Notes: a model not told the origin generated them from the letters alone. A stretch of DNA of 64,000 nucleotides from UBA10347 sp905182135 (GCA_963925805.1 CAWUSE010000022.1:1-64000), one strand, 5' to 3'. Positions 16,986-25,674 are shown, numbered from the stretch's first letter. Numbers and translations are program-made.

Positions 16986-17713
16986 CCCCACCACGTAAGC
17001 CACAGGTTCGCCTGCGGTATTCCAAGCTTGGCAAACTGCGATTCACGAGTCATCGAGATATGGCTCGTATTTGGGAACGTTCCGTGCGTCGGCTGCAATT
17101 GCCGATCGCGTACAGCGAGGGGTTCTCACCCCGTGCAAAGCTCTCGTTCGGGCTGGCACTTCCTACCGTGTTCGAATCGCAAGCCGAATTCGTCGATCTC
17201 ACGTTTAATGAACCTATCGAGATCGACACCCTGCCAGAACAATTGACCGAGGTCCTCCCGCAGGGCATCACGGTCACCGGCGCTGTTGCGCTGGAAGGCA
17301 AGATTGCTTCGCTGCAGGAAAGCGTTGAAGCCACCAGTTGGTCGTTGTTTGTCGACGGCGACCACGATGAGCTGTGTGCATGGTCGGGGGACCTGCTCGC
17401 AGCCGATGAATTGCTCGTAACCCGCGAGCGCAAGGGCAAAAGCAGCACCGACGACGTACGTTCTGCCGTGTTGGCAGTCCAAGTACGTCCGAATGCCGAC
17501 ACCGATGTGCCGGCTGCTGTCGAGATCTACGCCGAACTGGCGACTAAGCCCCGAGCGCTGCGACCTCTCGAGCTCCTCGACATCAAATCGCCGAACCTCA
17601 CGCTCAAGCGTGGTCGGCGACTCAACCAATTTGTAACGCCTGTTGGCGCCCGACTCGATCCACTCGAAGTCGGTGCAGCCGAGGTGTTACTCGACGCAGA
17701 AATTGCGTCATGA
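16982..17713 (+). CDS. DUF2344 protein, radical SAM-linked (TIGR03936-like)
   Basis: 243 residues. The N-terminal signature VRLRYSKLGKLRFTSHRDMARIWERS, read here in two parts (RLRYSKLGKLRF and TSHRDMARIWERS), and AYSEGFSPRAKLSFG are diagnostic for the family that accompanies or is fused to TIGR03960 radical SAM proteins. Function is unknown. GTG start overlaps the stop of the 74-residue ORF. rng follows after 15 bases, so the radical SAM, small ORF, DUF2344 and rng genes look like one transcription unit. Confidence 0.87.
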   Translation: MTPPRKPQVRLRYSKLGKLRFTSHRDMARIWERSVRRLQLPIAYSEGFSPRAKLSFGLALPTVFESQAEFVDLTFNEPIEIDTLPEQLTEVLPQGITVTGAVALEGKIASLQESVEATSWSLFVDGDHDELCAWSGDLLAADELLVTRERKGKSSTDDVRSAVLAVQVRPNADTDVPAAVEIYAELATKPRALRPLELLDIKSPNLTLKRGRRLNQFVTPVGARLDPLEVGAAEVLLDAEIAS

Positions 17714-17728
17714 GAAGGAGAATTAACC

Positions 17729-19516
17729 ATGTCAGACTCATCAGGGTCAGAGGCATCCCAATCGCAGCGACCGTCGTCTGAGGGCGGCGGTAACAACAAC
17801 CGAAATCGAAATCGGAATCGGAATCGGAATCGTGGTGGCCAGAATCGCGACAGCCAGCAAAACGGGCCGAAAGTCGGCGATTCTCGCCCTGCTCGTAGCG
17901 ACGGCGGTGACAGTTCTGATAGCAATGATCAAGGCGGCGCCCAAGCCGACGGCCGTAATCAGGGGCGCAGCGACCAGAAGCGCTCGGGTCAGGGAATTGG
18001 CAACCAAGCCAACAACAACCAAGGGAACAACTCCCAGGGCGACCGAAACGGCGGCGATGATTCGAGTGAGGCTAAGCGCGGTCGCCGTCGTGGCGGCCGA
18101 GGCCGAGGCCGGGGTCGCAAGCCGGAAGAGATGGTGGGCGTAGAACTCGACGAGGCCACTATGGCAAAGCGCCGGGGCAAAGAGCGCGACGGGCGTCCGA
18201 TCGGTCGCTATCTGATGGCTGTGCACGTGCACAACGACACCCGCCATATAGCGATCCTTGAGGGACGTACGCTCATCGAGTACTACGTATCTCGCCCGAC
18301 CGATGACGTCAACCAGATCCACGGGAACGTGTACATGGGCCGGGTGCAGAATGTGCTGCCGGGCATGGAAGCGGCATTTATTGAGATCTCGACGCCGAAG
18401 AACGCAGTTCTTTACCGCGGGGACGTCCAGTACGACCCCAAAGAATTCGAAGGCAACCGAGGCGTACCTCGCATCGAGCAGATGCTGAAGGCGAAACAGA
18501 TGATCTTGTGCCAGGTCGTTAAGAACCCAATCGCTCACAAGGGTGCTCGACTGACACAAGAAGTTTCATTGCCAGGTCGCTTCGTCGTGCTCGTGCCTAA
18601 CAGCGACACGTACGGCATTTCCAAGCGACTCCCTGACCCGGAACGCAAACGCCTGCGAAAGATCCTCGATGGCATCAAGCCCAAACAACATGGTGTGATC
18701 GTCCGCACCGCAGCTGCGGATGTAACTAAGGAAGAGCTCGAGCGAGATGTGGCCCGTCTGCTCAACCAGTGGGAAGTCATCGTTGAAGACTCCAAGAAAC
18801 AAGGCGGACCGCGCTTACTGAACCGTGAGCCAGATCTTGCGGTGCGGCTAATTCGTGAAGAGTTCACCAAAGATTTCCGCGGCGTCGTGCTCGACGATCG
18901 CACTCTGTTCGAAGAAGTGAGCGGCTACATGGATGCCGTTACGCCAGCTCTGGCTGATCGTGTAGAGCACTATGACCCGGTCTCTGAAGGCATCGATTTG
19001 TTCGAGCGACATCACGTCTATGAACAGCTCCAGAAGGCGCTCGACAAAAAGGTCTGGCTGCCGTCGGGTGGTTCGCTGATAATCGAGCACACCGAAGCGC
19101 TGACAGTCATCGACGTCAACACCGGCAAGAACGTTGGCTCGAGGAGTCTCGAAGACACCGTGTTCAAAAACAACCTTGAAGCGGCTCGCGAGACGGCTCG
19201 TCAGCTGCGGCTCCGTGATATCGGAGGCATCATCGTGATCGACTTCGTCGATATGGAGAATCGCAAGAACCGGGCCGAGGTCGTGCGTGTGTTCCGCGAG
19301 GAACTCGCACTGGACAAGACCCGCACCCAGGTCTATGACATCTCCGACCTTGGTTTAGTCGAGATGACCCGCAAGCGCATCGGTGAAGGTCTTCTCGAGT
19401 CGGTAAGCACCGGCTGCTTTACTTGCGAATCAAATGGACTGTTGTTCGATGACACACTCTTTGGCCATCGTCAAGCCATCCCAGGCCCGAGCGTTTCCCA
19501 AGTCACGAAGGACTAA
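17729..19516 (+). CDS. rng: Ribonuclease E/G family endoribonuclease
   Basis: Cuts single-stranded RNA in mRNA decay and rRNA/tRNA processing. Residues 1-135 form a disordered, Asn/Arg/Gly-rich region with RNRNRNRNRNR and RGRGRGR, likely RNA- or protein-binding. The S1 domain lies around 198-290, catalytic Asp462 (VIDVNTGKN) and Asp505 (IVIDFVDME) hold Mg2+, and a Zn-link CFTC (near 570) supports tetramer formation. 595 residues. Strong ribosome site GAGAAGGAG before ATG. Actinobacterial RNase E proteins also carry N-terminal disordered extensions, so rne would be an equally valid name. Confidence 0.93.
   Translation: MSDSSGSEASQSQRPSSEGGGNNNRNRNRNRNRNRGGQNRDSQQNGPKVGDSRPARSDGGDSSDSNDQGGAQADGRNQGRSDQKRSGQGIGNQANNNQGNNSQGDRNGGDDSSEAKRGRRRGGRGRGRGRKPEEMVGVELDEATMAKRRGKERDGRPIGRYLMAVHVHNDTRHIAILEGRTLIEYYVSRPTDDVNQIHGNVYMGRVQNVLPGMEAAFIEISTPKNAVLYRGDVQYDPKEFEGNRGVPRIEQMLKAKQMILCQVVKNPIAHKGARLTQEVSLPGRFVVLVPNSDTYGISKRLPDPERKRLRKILDGIKPKQHGVIVRTAAADVTKEELERDVARLLNQWEVIVEDSKKQGGPRLLNREPDLAVRLIREEFTKDFRGVVLDDRTLFEEVSGYMDAVTPALADRVEHYDPVSEGIDLFERHHVYEQLQKALDKKVWLPSGGSLIIEHTEALTVIDVNTGKNVGSRSLEDTVFKNNLEAARETARQLRLRDIGGIIVIDFVDMENRKNRAEVVRVFREELALDKTRTQVYDISDLGLVEMTRKRIGEGLLESVSTGCFTCESNGLLFDDTLFGHRQAIPGPSVSQVTKD
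17801..17830 (+). repeat. Five tandem hexanucleotides CGRAAT in rng
   Basis: cgaaat occurs twice and cggaat three times in direct tandem, encoding alternating Arg and Asn. Slippage would change the number of RN units without breaking the frame. Confidence 0.75.
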
Positions 19517-19542
19517 GAGTCAACGTCGCAGAACGAGATAGT

Positions 19543-19566
19543 GCTCGCAGATCAAGATCTGCGAGC
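19543..19566 (+). terminator. Hairpin after rng
   Basis: GCTCGCAGAT and ATCTGCGAGC form a perfect 10-bp stem around a CAAG loop. No T-run follows, so it may be an RNA-processing or 3'-end-protecting structure, or a terminator of the U-poor kind. Confidence 0.55.
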
Positions 19567-19641
19567 GCTCTTGGCTCGGCCGAGCAAGCGGCGCTCTAAA
19601 GCATGTGACGAAGTACTCGTCCGAAACCCTTGTCAGCCCGT

Positions 19642-19647
19642 TAGAAT
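19642..19647 (+). promoter_or_regulatory. -10 box TAGAAT of rplU-rpmA
   Basis: TAGAAT ends 9 bases before the rplU ATG. The same box and spacing precede the 59-residue gene at 30973. Confidence 0.5.
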
Positions 19648-19656
19648 GTCGCAGTT

Positions 19657-19965
19657 ATGTATGCAGTAGTCGCCACAGGCGGAAAACAGTACAAGGTCGA
19701 ACAAGGCCAGGTCCTGGAAGTTGAACGCGTTGGCGCCATTGGTAGCGACGTCGATCTTCGGCCTGTGCTCCTGGTTGACGGGTCGACAGTGTTGTCGACT
19801 CCCTCAGACCTCGAGGGCGCCTCGGTTTCAGCCAAGGTTCTCGACGAGATCAAGGGCCCAAAGATCGACGCCTTCACGTATAAGAATGCAAGCAACAACC
19901 GTCGCCGGTGGGGTCACCGCCAGACGCTAGCTCGCATCGAAATAACCGAAATCTCGAAGGGATAG
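19657..19965 (+). CDS. rplU: 50S ribosomal protein L21
   Basis: 102 residues starting MYAVVATGGKQYKVEQGQ, the diagnostic L21 N-terminus, and ending in the RRRWGHRQTLARIEI segment. Binds 23S rRNA. Four bases separate it from rpmA, the universal rplU-rpmA pairing. Its promoter-like TAGAAT box suggests transcription independent of the rng operon upstream. Confidence 0.97.
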   Translation: MYAVVATGGKQYKVEQGQVLEVERVGAIGSDVDLRPVLLVDGSTVLSTPSDLEGASVSAKVLDEIKGPKIDAFTYKNASNNRRRWGHRQTLARIEITEISKG

Positions 19966-19969
19966 CGCC

Positions 19970-20221
19970 ATGTCAAAGACCAAAGGTGGCGGTTCCACCA
20001 GAAACGGGCGCGATTCACGTGCCCAGCGCCTCGGCGTAAAGGTATATGACGGCACACCAGTGACCGCCGGCTCGATCATCGTTCGCCAGCGTGGAACTAA
20101 GTTTCATCCCGGTCTAAACGTTGGCAAGGGTAAAGACGACACGCTTTTTGCTACCGCTGATGGCAAGGTCAAGTTTGGTAGCCGCCATGGCCGCAAGACG
20201 GTCAACATTCTGACTGATTGA
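19970..20221 (+). CDS. rpmA: 50S ribosomal protein L27
   Basis: 83 residues, MSKTKGGGSTRNGRDSRAQRLG at the N-terminus (read as MSKTKGGGSTRNGRD plus SRAQRLG), the segment that reaches the peptidyl-transferase centre. It lacks the cleavable N-terminal extension of Firmicutes L27. A strong terminator follows. Usually obgE comes next; here a dGTPase and an oxygenase gene intervene. Confidence 0.97.
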   Translation: MSKTKGGGSTRNGRDSRAQRLGVKVYDGTPVTAGSIIVRQRGTKFHPGLNVGKGKDDTLFATADGKVKFGSRHGRKTVNILTD

Positions 20222-20263
20222 GCTTCTGGGTCGCCAAGATCGACCAGATCATCTGAACGTAAG

Positions 20264-20290
20264 AACCCCGCTGGCTTAAACAGCGGGGTT
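20264..20290 (+). terminator. Intrinsic terminator of rplU-rpmA
   Basis: AACCCCGCTG and CAGCGGGGTT pair over 10 bp around a GCTTAAA loop, followed by tcgacgtttt. The strongest plus-strand terminator in the window. Confidence 0.88.
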
Positions 20291-20617
20291 TCGACGTTTT
20301 CGGCTTGATTTGCCGGGGAGTGTCGCCCTCGCAGAAGCTTCGCCTAGCGATGTAAGGGTTGGGGCGTGGCCACTCGTAACGCTGGCTACTACAGCATCAA
20401 CGGTTGGGCTGACGCCGCTCTAGGTCTTCTCGTCAAGTCTTCTTGCCGCACGCCCGGCTGGCAACTGGAGCGGACCCGTTATCCAACGCGTAGCGTCAGG
20501 ATCGACTGTTGTTCCGAGTCCAGGGTCTGCTTTGCCGCAACGGTGGCTGAGGCGGGAGTCGACCCGCTCGCTTCGTTGCAGGTATTGGGTCTGAGCGTCC
20601 GAACTCAAGTTGGAGCG
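20291..20617. other. Gene-free stretch between rpmA and dgt
   Basis: Convergent intergenic space. Frames exist on both strands but none has a start signal or a recognisable protein. A GGGTCGACTCCC-like dyad near 20560 resembles a tRNA T arm but no cloverleaf can be built around it. I see nothing else. Confidence 0.5.
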
Positions 20618-21682
20618 CTAGGCGCTGCGGGGGAGAGCGTCGCTGGCCCAGCCGAGATGCTCGACCGCAAGGTTCAGGGCAAAACGATCGGTCATGCCGC
20701 TTACGTAACGCACCGCGAGTGCGGTGACCTTGTCACCGTTGGTGGTATCGATAGAACCATCGCCGATGTGAGCCGGATGATGGATTAGCCACTCGGTGAG
20801 CTGCTGCAGCAATGAGATCACAACCGCGGCCTGGTCCTGGGCCTCGGGTCGCAAGTAGATGCGGTCGTAGTTGAACGCCCGAAACGATGCCAAGGCTGCC
20901 GCTGTCGTTTGATCGAGCCCGATTGCTCCGGCGCTGGCGGAGGCATCGACCATGGACGTGATGAATCCGTGAAGTTGGGCACGCCGATTGGACCCGACGA
21001 TGTCGGTGACCGATGGCGGAAGATCGTGTTCGCCAACGATGCGAGCTGACACGGCATCTTCGAAGTCATGGCAGACATAAGCAATCCGATCGGCCCAGGC
21101 GACGACTTCGCCTTCAGGGGTTTCGGGGGCGGGGCGATTCCAGCTGTGGTTTCGAATGGCGTCGGCCGTTTCGTGACACAAGTTCAGGTGCTCAAGCACG
21201 ACATCGGCGCCATAGACGGCGTGGTGGTATCCGCCAGGCACAAAGGGGCTCAGAGCGTCTTCTGACGCATGTCCTGCCGGGCCGTGACCACAATCGTGGC
21301 CCAACGCTGCCGCTTCGGTTAGGGCGACATTGAGGCCGAGTGGGCGGGCGATACTCACGGCGACCTGGGCGACCTCAATTGCATGGGTGAGCCGATTCCG
21401 GAGATGGTCATTGTCAGGTGCAATGAAGACCTGGCATTTGCCTGCAAGGCGTCGGAATGGCTTGCTGTGCTTGATGCGGTCCAGGTCCCGCTCAAAGCAG
21501 GTGCGAAACCGGTCAGGTTCTTCGGGGGTCGCCCTGGTGCCAGCACCTTCGGCGCGAGTCGCACCGCTTGCCATTGCTTGGTGCTCAGCGTCTTCACGTG
21601 CACCGCGCTCGGGGGGAATAGTTGGGTTGTTGGCGAATGGGATCGCCCGATGGGCGACAACCAGCGCATCAGAACGTGCCAT
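20618..21682 (-). CDS. dgt: Deoxyguanosinetriphosphate triphosphohydrolase-like protein
   Basis: HD-domain enzyme that hydrolyses dNTPs to deoxynucleoside plus triphosphate, tuning dNTP pools. Metal ligands are readable as His100 (RLTHAIEVAQ), His129-Asp130 (LGHDCGHGPAGH) and the Asp of WADRIAYVCHD. The N-terminal 60 residues are low-complexity, with the conserved fold beginning at RFRTCFERDLDRI. 354 residues, normal for the type I-like dNTPase subgroup. It lies opposite to its flanking genes, breaking up the usual rpmA-obgE order. A leaderless-type promoter precedes it. Confidence 0.9.
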   Translation of the reverse strand: MARSDALVVAHRAIPFANNPTIPPERGAREDAEHQAMASGATRAEGAGTRATPEEPDRFRTCFERDLDRIKHSKPFRRLAGKCQVFIAPDNDHLRNRLTHAIEVAQVAVSIARPLGLNVALTEAAALGHDCGHGPAGHASEDALSPFVPGGYHHAVYGADVVLEHLNLCHETADAIRNHSWNRPAPETPEGEVVAWADRIAYVCHDFEDAVSARIVGEHDLPPSVTDIVGSNRRAQLHGFITSMVDASASAGAIGLDQTTAAALASFRAFNYDRIYLRPEAQDQAAVVISLLQQLTEWLIHHPAHIGDGSIDTTNGDKVTALAVRYVSGMTDRFALNLAVEHLGWASDALPRSA

Positions 21683-21688
21683 GACCTA

Positions 21689-21694
21689 ATACTA
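21689..21694 (-). promoter_or_regulatory. -10 box TAGTAT of dgt
   Basis: On the minus strand TAGTAT ends 6 bases before the dgt ATG, with no ribosome site. Confidence 0.55.
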
Positions 21695-22071
21695 ACGATG
21701 CCCAGTGACAGTGTCGGGTTACGCATTCTTAACGCGGTTCGTCTATCAAAATAGAGAGCTGGCTGGTTGCGGAATCGTTGAGGTCAACGCGCTCGGCAGT
21801 GCGCACGGCCATTTTGATAGGTAGGGAAAAACAACTGCTCTTGTCGTTGGGGAACATAGACGTGCGCTATTCGGTCTCCCTGATGGTCACCTGCGCACGA
21901 AATGAGCCGAACCATCGAGATGAGGTGCAACCTCGTGAATCTCATCAGATTGACCCCCGTGCCAGGCCCAATGATGTCGTTGACACGAGCGCCTTAGCCC
22001 TGTTCACGTCACAAGGACATCATCGACCCGGCGGTGGTCGCCGCTGATGCGGTTGCCGAGGTGGTTGACCG
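21695..22071. other. Divergent gap between dgt and the oxygenase gene, with inverted repeat
   Basis: Ten-base arms CTATCAAAAT (21743-21752) and ATTTTGATAG (21811-21820) face each other across 58 bases, and a small hairpin GAGGT-GCA-ACCTC lies near 21925. The last 75 bases also read as an open tail ending AAVVDRTLGS-like just before the next ATG (frame ...DPAVVAADAVAEVVDRTL...), possibly the end of a lost gene. No complete gene is seen. Confidence 0.45.
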
Positions 22072-22077
22072 TACGCT
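22072..22077 (+). promoter_or_regulatory. -10 box TACGCT of the 2OG-oxygenase gene
   Basis: TACGCT ends 6 bases before ATG, no ribosome site. Confidence 0.5.
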
Positions 22078-22083
22078 TGGGTC

Positions 22084-23088
22084 ATGACCACGGTGTCGCT
22101 TCCGGTAATCGATCTAGGCGGGGCGAGTAAAGCACCCTCGTCGCAGGTTGTCAGACGGGTAGCGGACGCCGCAGAAAACTTTGGTTTCTTTCAGATAGTG
22201 AATCACGGCATTGATGACCGTGATGTGGAACGGCTGTGGGCGGTCACGCGAACGTTCTTTGGGCAGCCGGCTGAGGTGAAGCGCCGAATCGAGCGAACCA
22301 AAGAGAATTCCCGGGGCTACTACGACCGTGAACTCACCAAGAATGCCCGTGACCTGAAAGAGGTCCTCGACATAGCGCACGTGCCATTCCCTGAGCTCGC
22401 CGATGATGACCCGCGGAACTTTCACCGTGTTGATGGACAAAACCAATGGCCTGGTCTCGAAGGGTTTCGCGACACCGTGATCGACTATCTGCAGGCGTGT
22501 AATGACTTGTCGCTCTGGTTGCTCCAGGCATTTTGCCGGGGCCTTGGTGAACATGCGGACCATCTTCGTGACGAGTTCGGCGCGGAGCACACCAGCTTCT
22601 TACGCATGAATCGCTACCCATTACATGATCCGCTTACTGCTGCCGAAGCGGCCAACGTGACCGAACTTGGAGATATGGCACTGCACCATCACACCGATGC
22701 TGGTGCACTGACGTTGTTACTTCAAGACGACGTTGGTGGTCTGCAAGTCGCCCATGGCAAAACCTGGATCGATGTCGAACCGATTGCCGGCGCAATCGTG
22801 GTCAACACGGGCGACATGATGCAGGTCTGGTCCAACAATCGGTACACGGCGGCGTTGCATCGGGTAGCGCCCCGCACGACCGACGAGCGGTACTCACTGC
22901 CGTACTTCTTCAATCCGAGTTACACGACGATCTACGAACCGTTGCCCGGTTCGATTCGGCCCGATGATGAGGCGCACTACCGGTCGATCAGCTGGGGCGA
23001 CTTTCGACAATCCCGAGCTGATGGGGATTTTGCTGACTACGGCGCCGAGGTGCAGATCAGTGATTTCGCCAATGAGAGCCAGAGTTGA
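22084..23088 (+). CDS. Isopenicillin-N-synthase-like 2-oxoglutarate/Fe(II) oxygenase
   Basis: 334 residues with the DIOX_N region (LPVIDLGG, FGFFQIVNHGI) and the jelly-roll oxygenase domain. Iron ligands are His203, Asp205 (HHTD) and His259 (AALHRVAP); the 2-oxoglutarate-binding R-x-S is RYS at 269-271. The family includes isopenicillin N synthase, ethylene-forming enzymes and many plant-type hydroxylases; the substrate cannot be read from the sequence. It is monocistronic, between divergent dgt and obgE. Confidence 0.88.
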   Translation: MTTVSLPVIDLGGASKAPSSQVVRRVADAAENFGFFQIVNHGIDDRDVERLWAVTRTFFGQPAEVKRRIERTKENSRGYYDRELTKNARDLKEVLDIAHVPFPELADDDPRNFHRVDGQNQWPGLEGFRDTVIDYLQACNDLSLWLLQAFCRGLGEHADHLRDEFGAEHTSFLRMNRYPLHDPLTAAEAANVTELGDMALHHHTDAGALTLLLQDDVGGLQVAHGKTWIDVEPIAGAIVVNTGDMMQVWSNNRYTAALHRVAPRTTDERYSLPYFFNPSYTTIYEPLPGSIRPDDEAHYRSISWGDFRQSRADGDFADYGAEVQISDFANESQS

Positions 23089-23130
23089 CATTTTCGCTCA
23101 CCTTCGGCTGCACCTGGCATTGGCTAGATC

Positions 23131-23161
23131 GGCGAGATGGCCGGGCTCCGCTCTGCTCGCC
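23131..23161 (+). repeat. Intergenic hairpin A with loop GGGCTCCGCTCTG
   Basis: Arms GGCGAG and CTCGCC enclose a 19-base loop. The 14 bases gggctccgctctgc (23143-23156) recur exactly at 59817-59830 inside a second hairpin with a different stem and also a 19-base loop. It lies between the oxygenase gene and obgE. Confidence 0.45.
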
Positions 23162-23208
23162 TCGTGACGTGTAGCCGCGTCTACCCCGGCAATCACAAGC
23201 CGCTCCAC

Positions 23209-23214
23209 TAGGAT
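23209..23214 (+). promoter_or_regulatory. -10 box TAGGAT of obgE-proB
   Basis: TAGGAT ends 6 bases before GTG 23221 and only 3 before the in-frame TTG, which decides for the GTG start. Confidence 0.55.
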
Positions 23215-23220
23215 CATTTG

Positions 23221-24474
23221 GTGAGCCAGAGCCAATTCGTCGACGAATGTTCGGTCAATTTCCGTGGTGGTGATGGCGGAGCCGGCTGCGTGTCGTTCCG
23301 CCGCGAAGCCATGGTGCCCAAAGGCGGTCCTGATGGCGGCGACGGCGGCAACGGCGGCGACGTCTGGCTTGTCGCTGATCACAATGTCGCGTCCCTGCTG
23401 GCCTATCGCGATCACCCGCATAGGCGGGCCGACAACGGGAAGCATGGCTCAGGACAGAAGAAGCATGGCCATTCAGGTGGCGACTTTGAAGCCAAGGTGC
23501 CCGTCGGCACGATCATCAAAAGCCATGAAGATGGCACGGTGCTCGTCGACCTGGCGCACCACGGTGACCGCTGGTTAGCGTCCGCAGGCGGCGCTGGCGG
23601 GAGAGGTAACGCTCGGTTCTTGTCAAATACTCGCCGCGCCCCGAAGTTTGCCGAGCAGGGGGAAAGCGGCAAGGAGGACTGGGTCCGCCTGGAACTAAAA
23701 TTGCTTGCTGACCTTGCGCTCGTTGGGTTTCCGAACGCAGGCAAGAGCACCTTGATCTCTCGTATCTCGCGAGCCAAGCCGAAGATCGCCAATTATCCGT
23801 TCACAACGCTAGAGCCGAACTTGGGCGTGGTACAGCTTGATGACTTTGATTTCGTTGTCGCCGATATCCCCGGATTGATCGAAGGTGCTCACGAGGGAAA
23901 GGGGCTGGGCCACCAGTTCCTTCGCCATGTTGAGCGTGCTCGAGCTTTGGTTGTGCTGGTTGATCTTGCTCCTATGGATGGCCGTAGTGCTGCAGATCAG
24001 GTCGCGATCCTGCTTGAGGAACTTCGCAAGTACCAACCGGAACTGTTGGATAGGCCACGCCTGATCGTGCAGGCCAAGGCAGACGTTGCTCTGATCGAGC
24101 CCGAACCGGATTATCTGGTGTTCTCTTCGATCACGAACACGAATATGGGCAAGCTGACCGGGGCGCTAGCCGAGCTGGCCAAGGAAGGCCGCGCCGATGC
24201 CGAACTAACTACATCGGCACCAACCGTGCATCGTCCACTAGCAGACTCGGTGACGATCGGTCGAAATGACGACGGATCATGGCAGGTGTTTGGGCGCCAG
24301 GCAGAACGTGCCGTAGCCCTAAACGACCTGACTGACTTGGATGCTCTCGGCTACGTGCAAGATCGGCTGGCGGGTCTGGGTGTCGACAAGAAGCTTGCCA
24401 AAGCAGGCGCCAAGCAGGGAGACATGGTGCGCATTGGGGACCTCGAGTTCGAGTACGACGAGTCGATCCTGTGA
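23221..24474 (+). CDS. obgE: GTPase Obg/CgtA
   Basis: Ribosome-assembly and stress-response GTPase. The glycine-rich Obg fold spans 1-158 (FRGGDGGAG, GGDGGNGGDVWL, AGGAGGRGNARF), the G domain follows with G1 GFPNAGKST at 169-177 and G3 DIPGLIEGA, and an OCT domain ends the protein (VTIGRNDDGSWQVFGRQAER). The G4 guanine-recognition motif NKxD is AKAD here (LIVQAKAD), losing the key Asn. 417 residues. Its TGA overlaps the proB GTG. Confidence 0.93.
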   Translation: MSQSQFVDECSVNFRGGDGGAGCVSFRREAMVPKGGPDGGDGGNGGDVWLVADHNVASLLAYRDHPHRRADNGKHGSGQKKHGHSGGDFEAKVPVGTIIKSHEDGTVLVDLAHHGDRWLASAGGAGGRGNARFLSNTRRAPKFAEQGESGKEDWVRLELKLLADLALVGFPNAGKSTLISRISRAKPKIANYPFTTLEPNLGVVQLDDFDFVVADIPGLIEGAHEGKGLGHQFLRHVERARALVVLVDLAPMDGRSAADQVAILLEELRKYQPELLDRPRLIVQAKADVALIEPEPDYLVFSSITNTNMGKLTGALAELAKEGRADAELTTSAPTVHRPLADSVTIGRNDDGSWQVFGRQAERAVALNDLTDLDALGYVQDRLAGLGVDKKLAKAGAKQGDMVRIGDLEFEYDESIL

Positions 24475-25571
24475 CCGACCCCGCCGACACGAAGACGATC
24501 GTCGTCAAGGTCGGCACCTCGTCGATCACTCAAGAAGGTAGTGCTGCGCTCAAACACGAGTCGATCGCCAAACTCTGCGGTGATATTGCCGAGATCCGCG
24601 ATCTTGGCCACCGTGTTGTGCTGGTTTCGTCGGCAGCGATCGCTGCGGGTATGGCAAAACTTGGGTTGCACGACCGACCTCGTGACTTCGCGTCGCTGCA
24701 GGCGCTGAGTGCGGTAGGCCAGATCGAACTCATGCGGGTGTATGACGAGAGTTGCCGGGCCCTGGGATTTGACTGTGGGCAGGTGCTGCTCGCACCCCCA
24801 GACTTCTTTGATCGCGCTCGTTACCTTCGGGCGCGTTCCTGTATCGAACGCCAGATTTCGTTCGGTGTCCTACCCATCGTGAACGAGAATGATGCAGTGG
24901 CTGACGATGCGATTAGGTTTGGCGATAACGACCGTATTGCCGCTCTTGTCGCGCACTTAGTACACGCCGACCTTTTGGTATTGCTGACCGACATGCCTGG
25001 GTTGCTCACTGCAGACCCCCGAGTCGACGAGCACGCTTCGCTCATCGAAGAGATTCGCAGCGTGGATCGCGAGTTTGAAGCAATGGCTGGCAGCGCCGCC
25101 ACGACGATGTCCCAGGGCGGCATGGCCTCGAAACTGTCAGCGGCAAAGATAGCCGCGTGGTCCGGGGTCGAAACCATTATCGCTGCTGCACATCGACCGA
25201 ACGTGCTGCGCGATGCGGCGACCGAAACTACCGGTGTAGGTACGCTCGTACGGGCACGAAGCGAACGATTGAGCGCCCGCAAGTTGTGGATTGCTTTCGC
25301 GCTGCAATCGCAAGGTCACCTTGCTGTTGATGCGGGAGCGCAGAAAGCGCTTGTTGAACGAGGGGGATCGTTGCTTGCTGTTGGTCTGACCGGCGTGCAC
25401 GGAGAGTTCCTTGCGGGTGACGCAATCGAAGTTCTTGGTCCCGACGGTGTTGTCTTCGCGAAAGGGCTTGCGAGTTTGGGTTCCGAAGATGCTTCGGCAG
25501 CGATTGGTGAACGGGCTGTCGAAGTCGTCCACCGAGACGATTTTGTCGTGCTGCCTGCTCCTGCGGGATAG
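24471..25571 (+). CDS. proB: Glutamate 5-kinase
   Basis: First enzyme of proline synthesis: phosphorylates L-glutamate using ATP. The amino-acid-kinase domain covers about 1-260 (IVVKVGTSSIT, GQVLLAPPDF, PIVNENDAVADD, FGDNDRIAALVA), and a PUA domain covers about 275-366 (KLWIAFALQSQGHLAVDAGA). The GTG start overlaps the obgE stop (GTGA). The obgE-proB pairing is common in actinobacteria. proA is not in the window. Confidence 0.95.
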   Translation: MTDPADTKTIVVKVGTSSITQEGSAALKHESIAKLCGDIAEIRDLGHRVVLVSSAAIAAGMAKLGLHDRPRDFASLQALSAVGQIELMRVYDESCRALGFDCGQVLLAPPDFFDRARYLRARSCIERQISFGVLPIVNENDAVADDAIRFGDNDRIAALVAHLVHADLLVLLTDMPGLLTADPRVDEHASLIEEIRSVDREFEAMAGSAATTMSQGGMASKLSAAKIAAWSGVETIIAAAHRPNVLRDAATETTGVGTLVRARSERLSARKLWIAFALQSQGHLAVDAGAQKALVERGGSLLAVGLTGVHGEFLAGDAIEVLGPDGVVFAKGLASLGSEDASAAIGERAVEVVHRDDFVVLPAPAG

Positions 25572-25674
25572 GGCTGGCGCCCGCTATTTGCGCCTTGGTT
25601 TCACAGGCCTCCGTCGCCCGATTTACTGATGCACTAGCCTTGGTGTAACTAACACAACCCTGTAGGAGTAACTC

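Noticed and set aside
17747..18559. 270-codon minus-strand frame that looks hydrophobic
   Set aside because: Antisense to the RNase E low-complexity and S1 regions; its hydrophobic look comes from reversed Asn/Arg/Gly codons.
20550..20580. T-arm-like dyad GCGGGTCGACTCCCGC suggesting a tRNA
   Set aside because: It lacks one T of the TTC loop and no acceptor, D or anticodon stems can be formed around it.
20366..20788. 140-codon plus-strand frame
   Set aside because: Its second half is antisense to the conserved C-terminus of dgt and its first half has no protein-like features.
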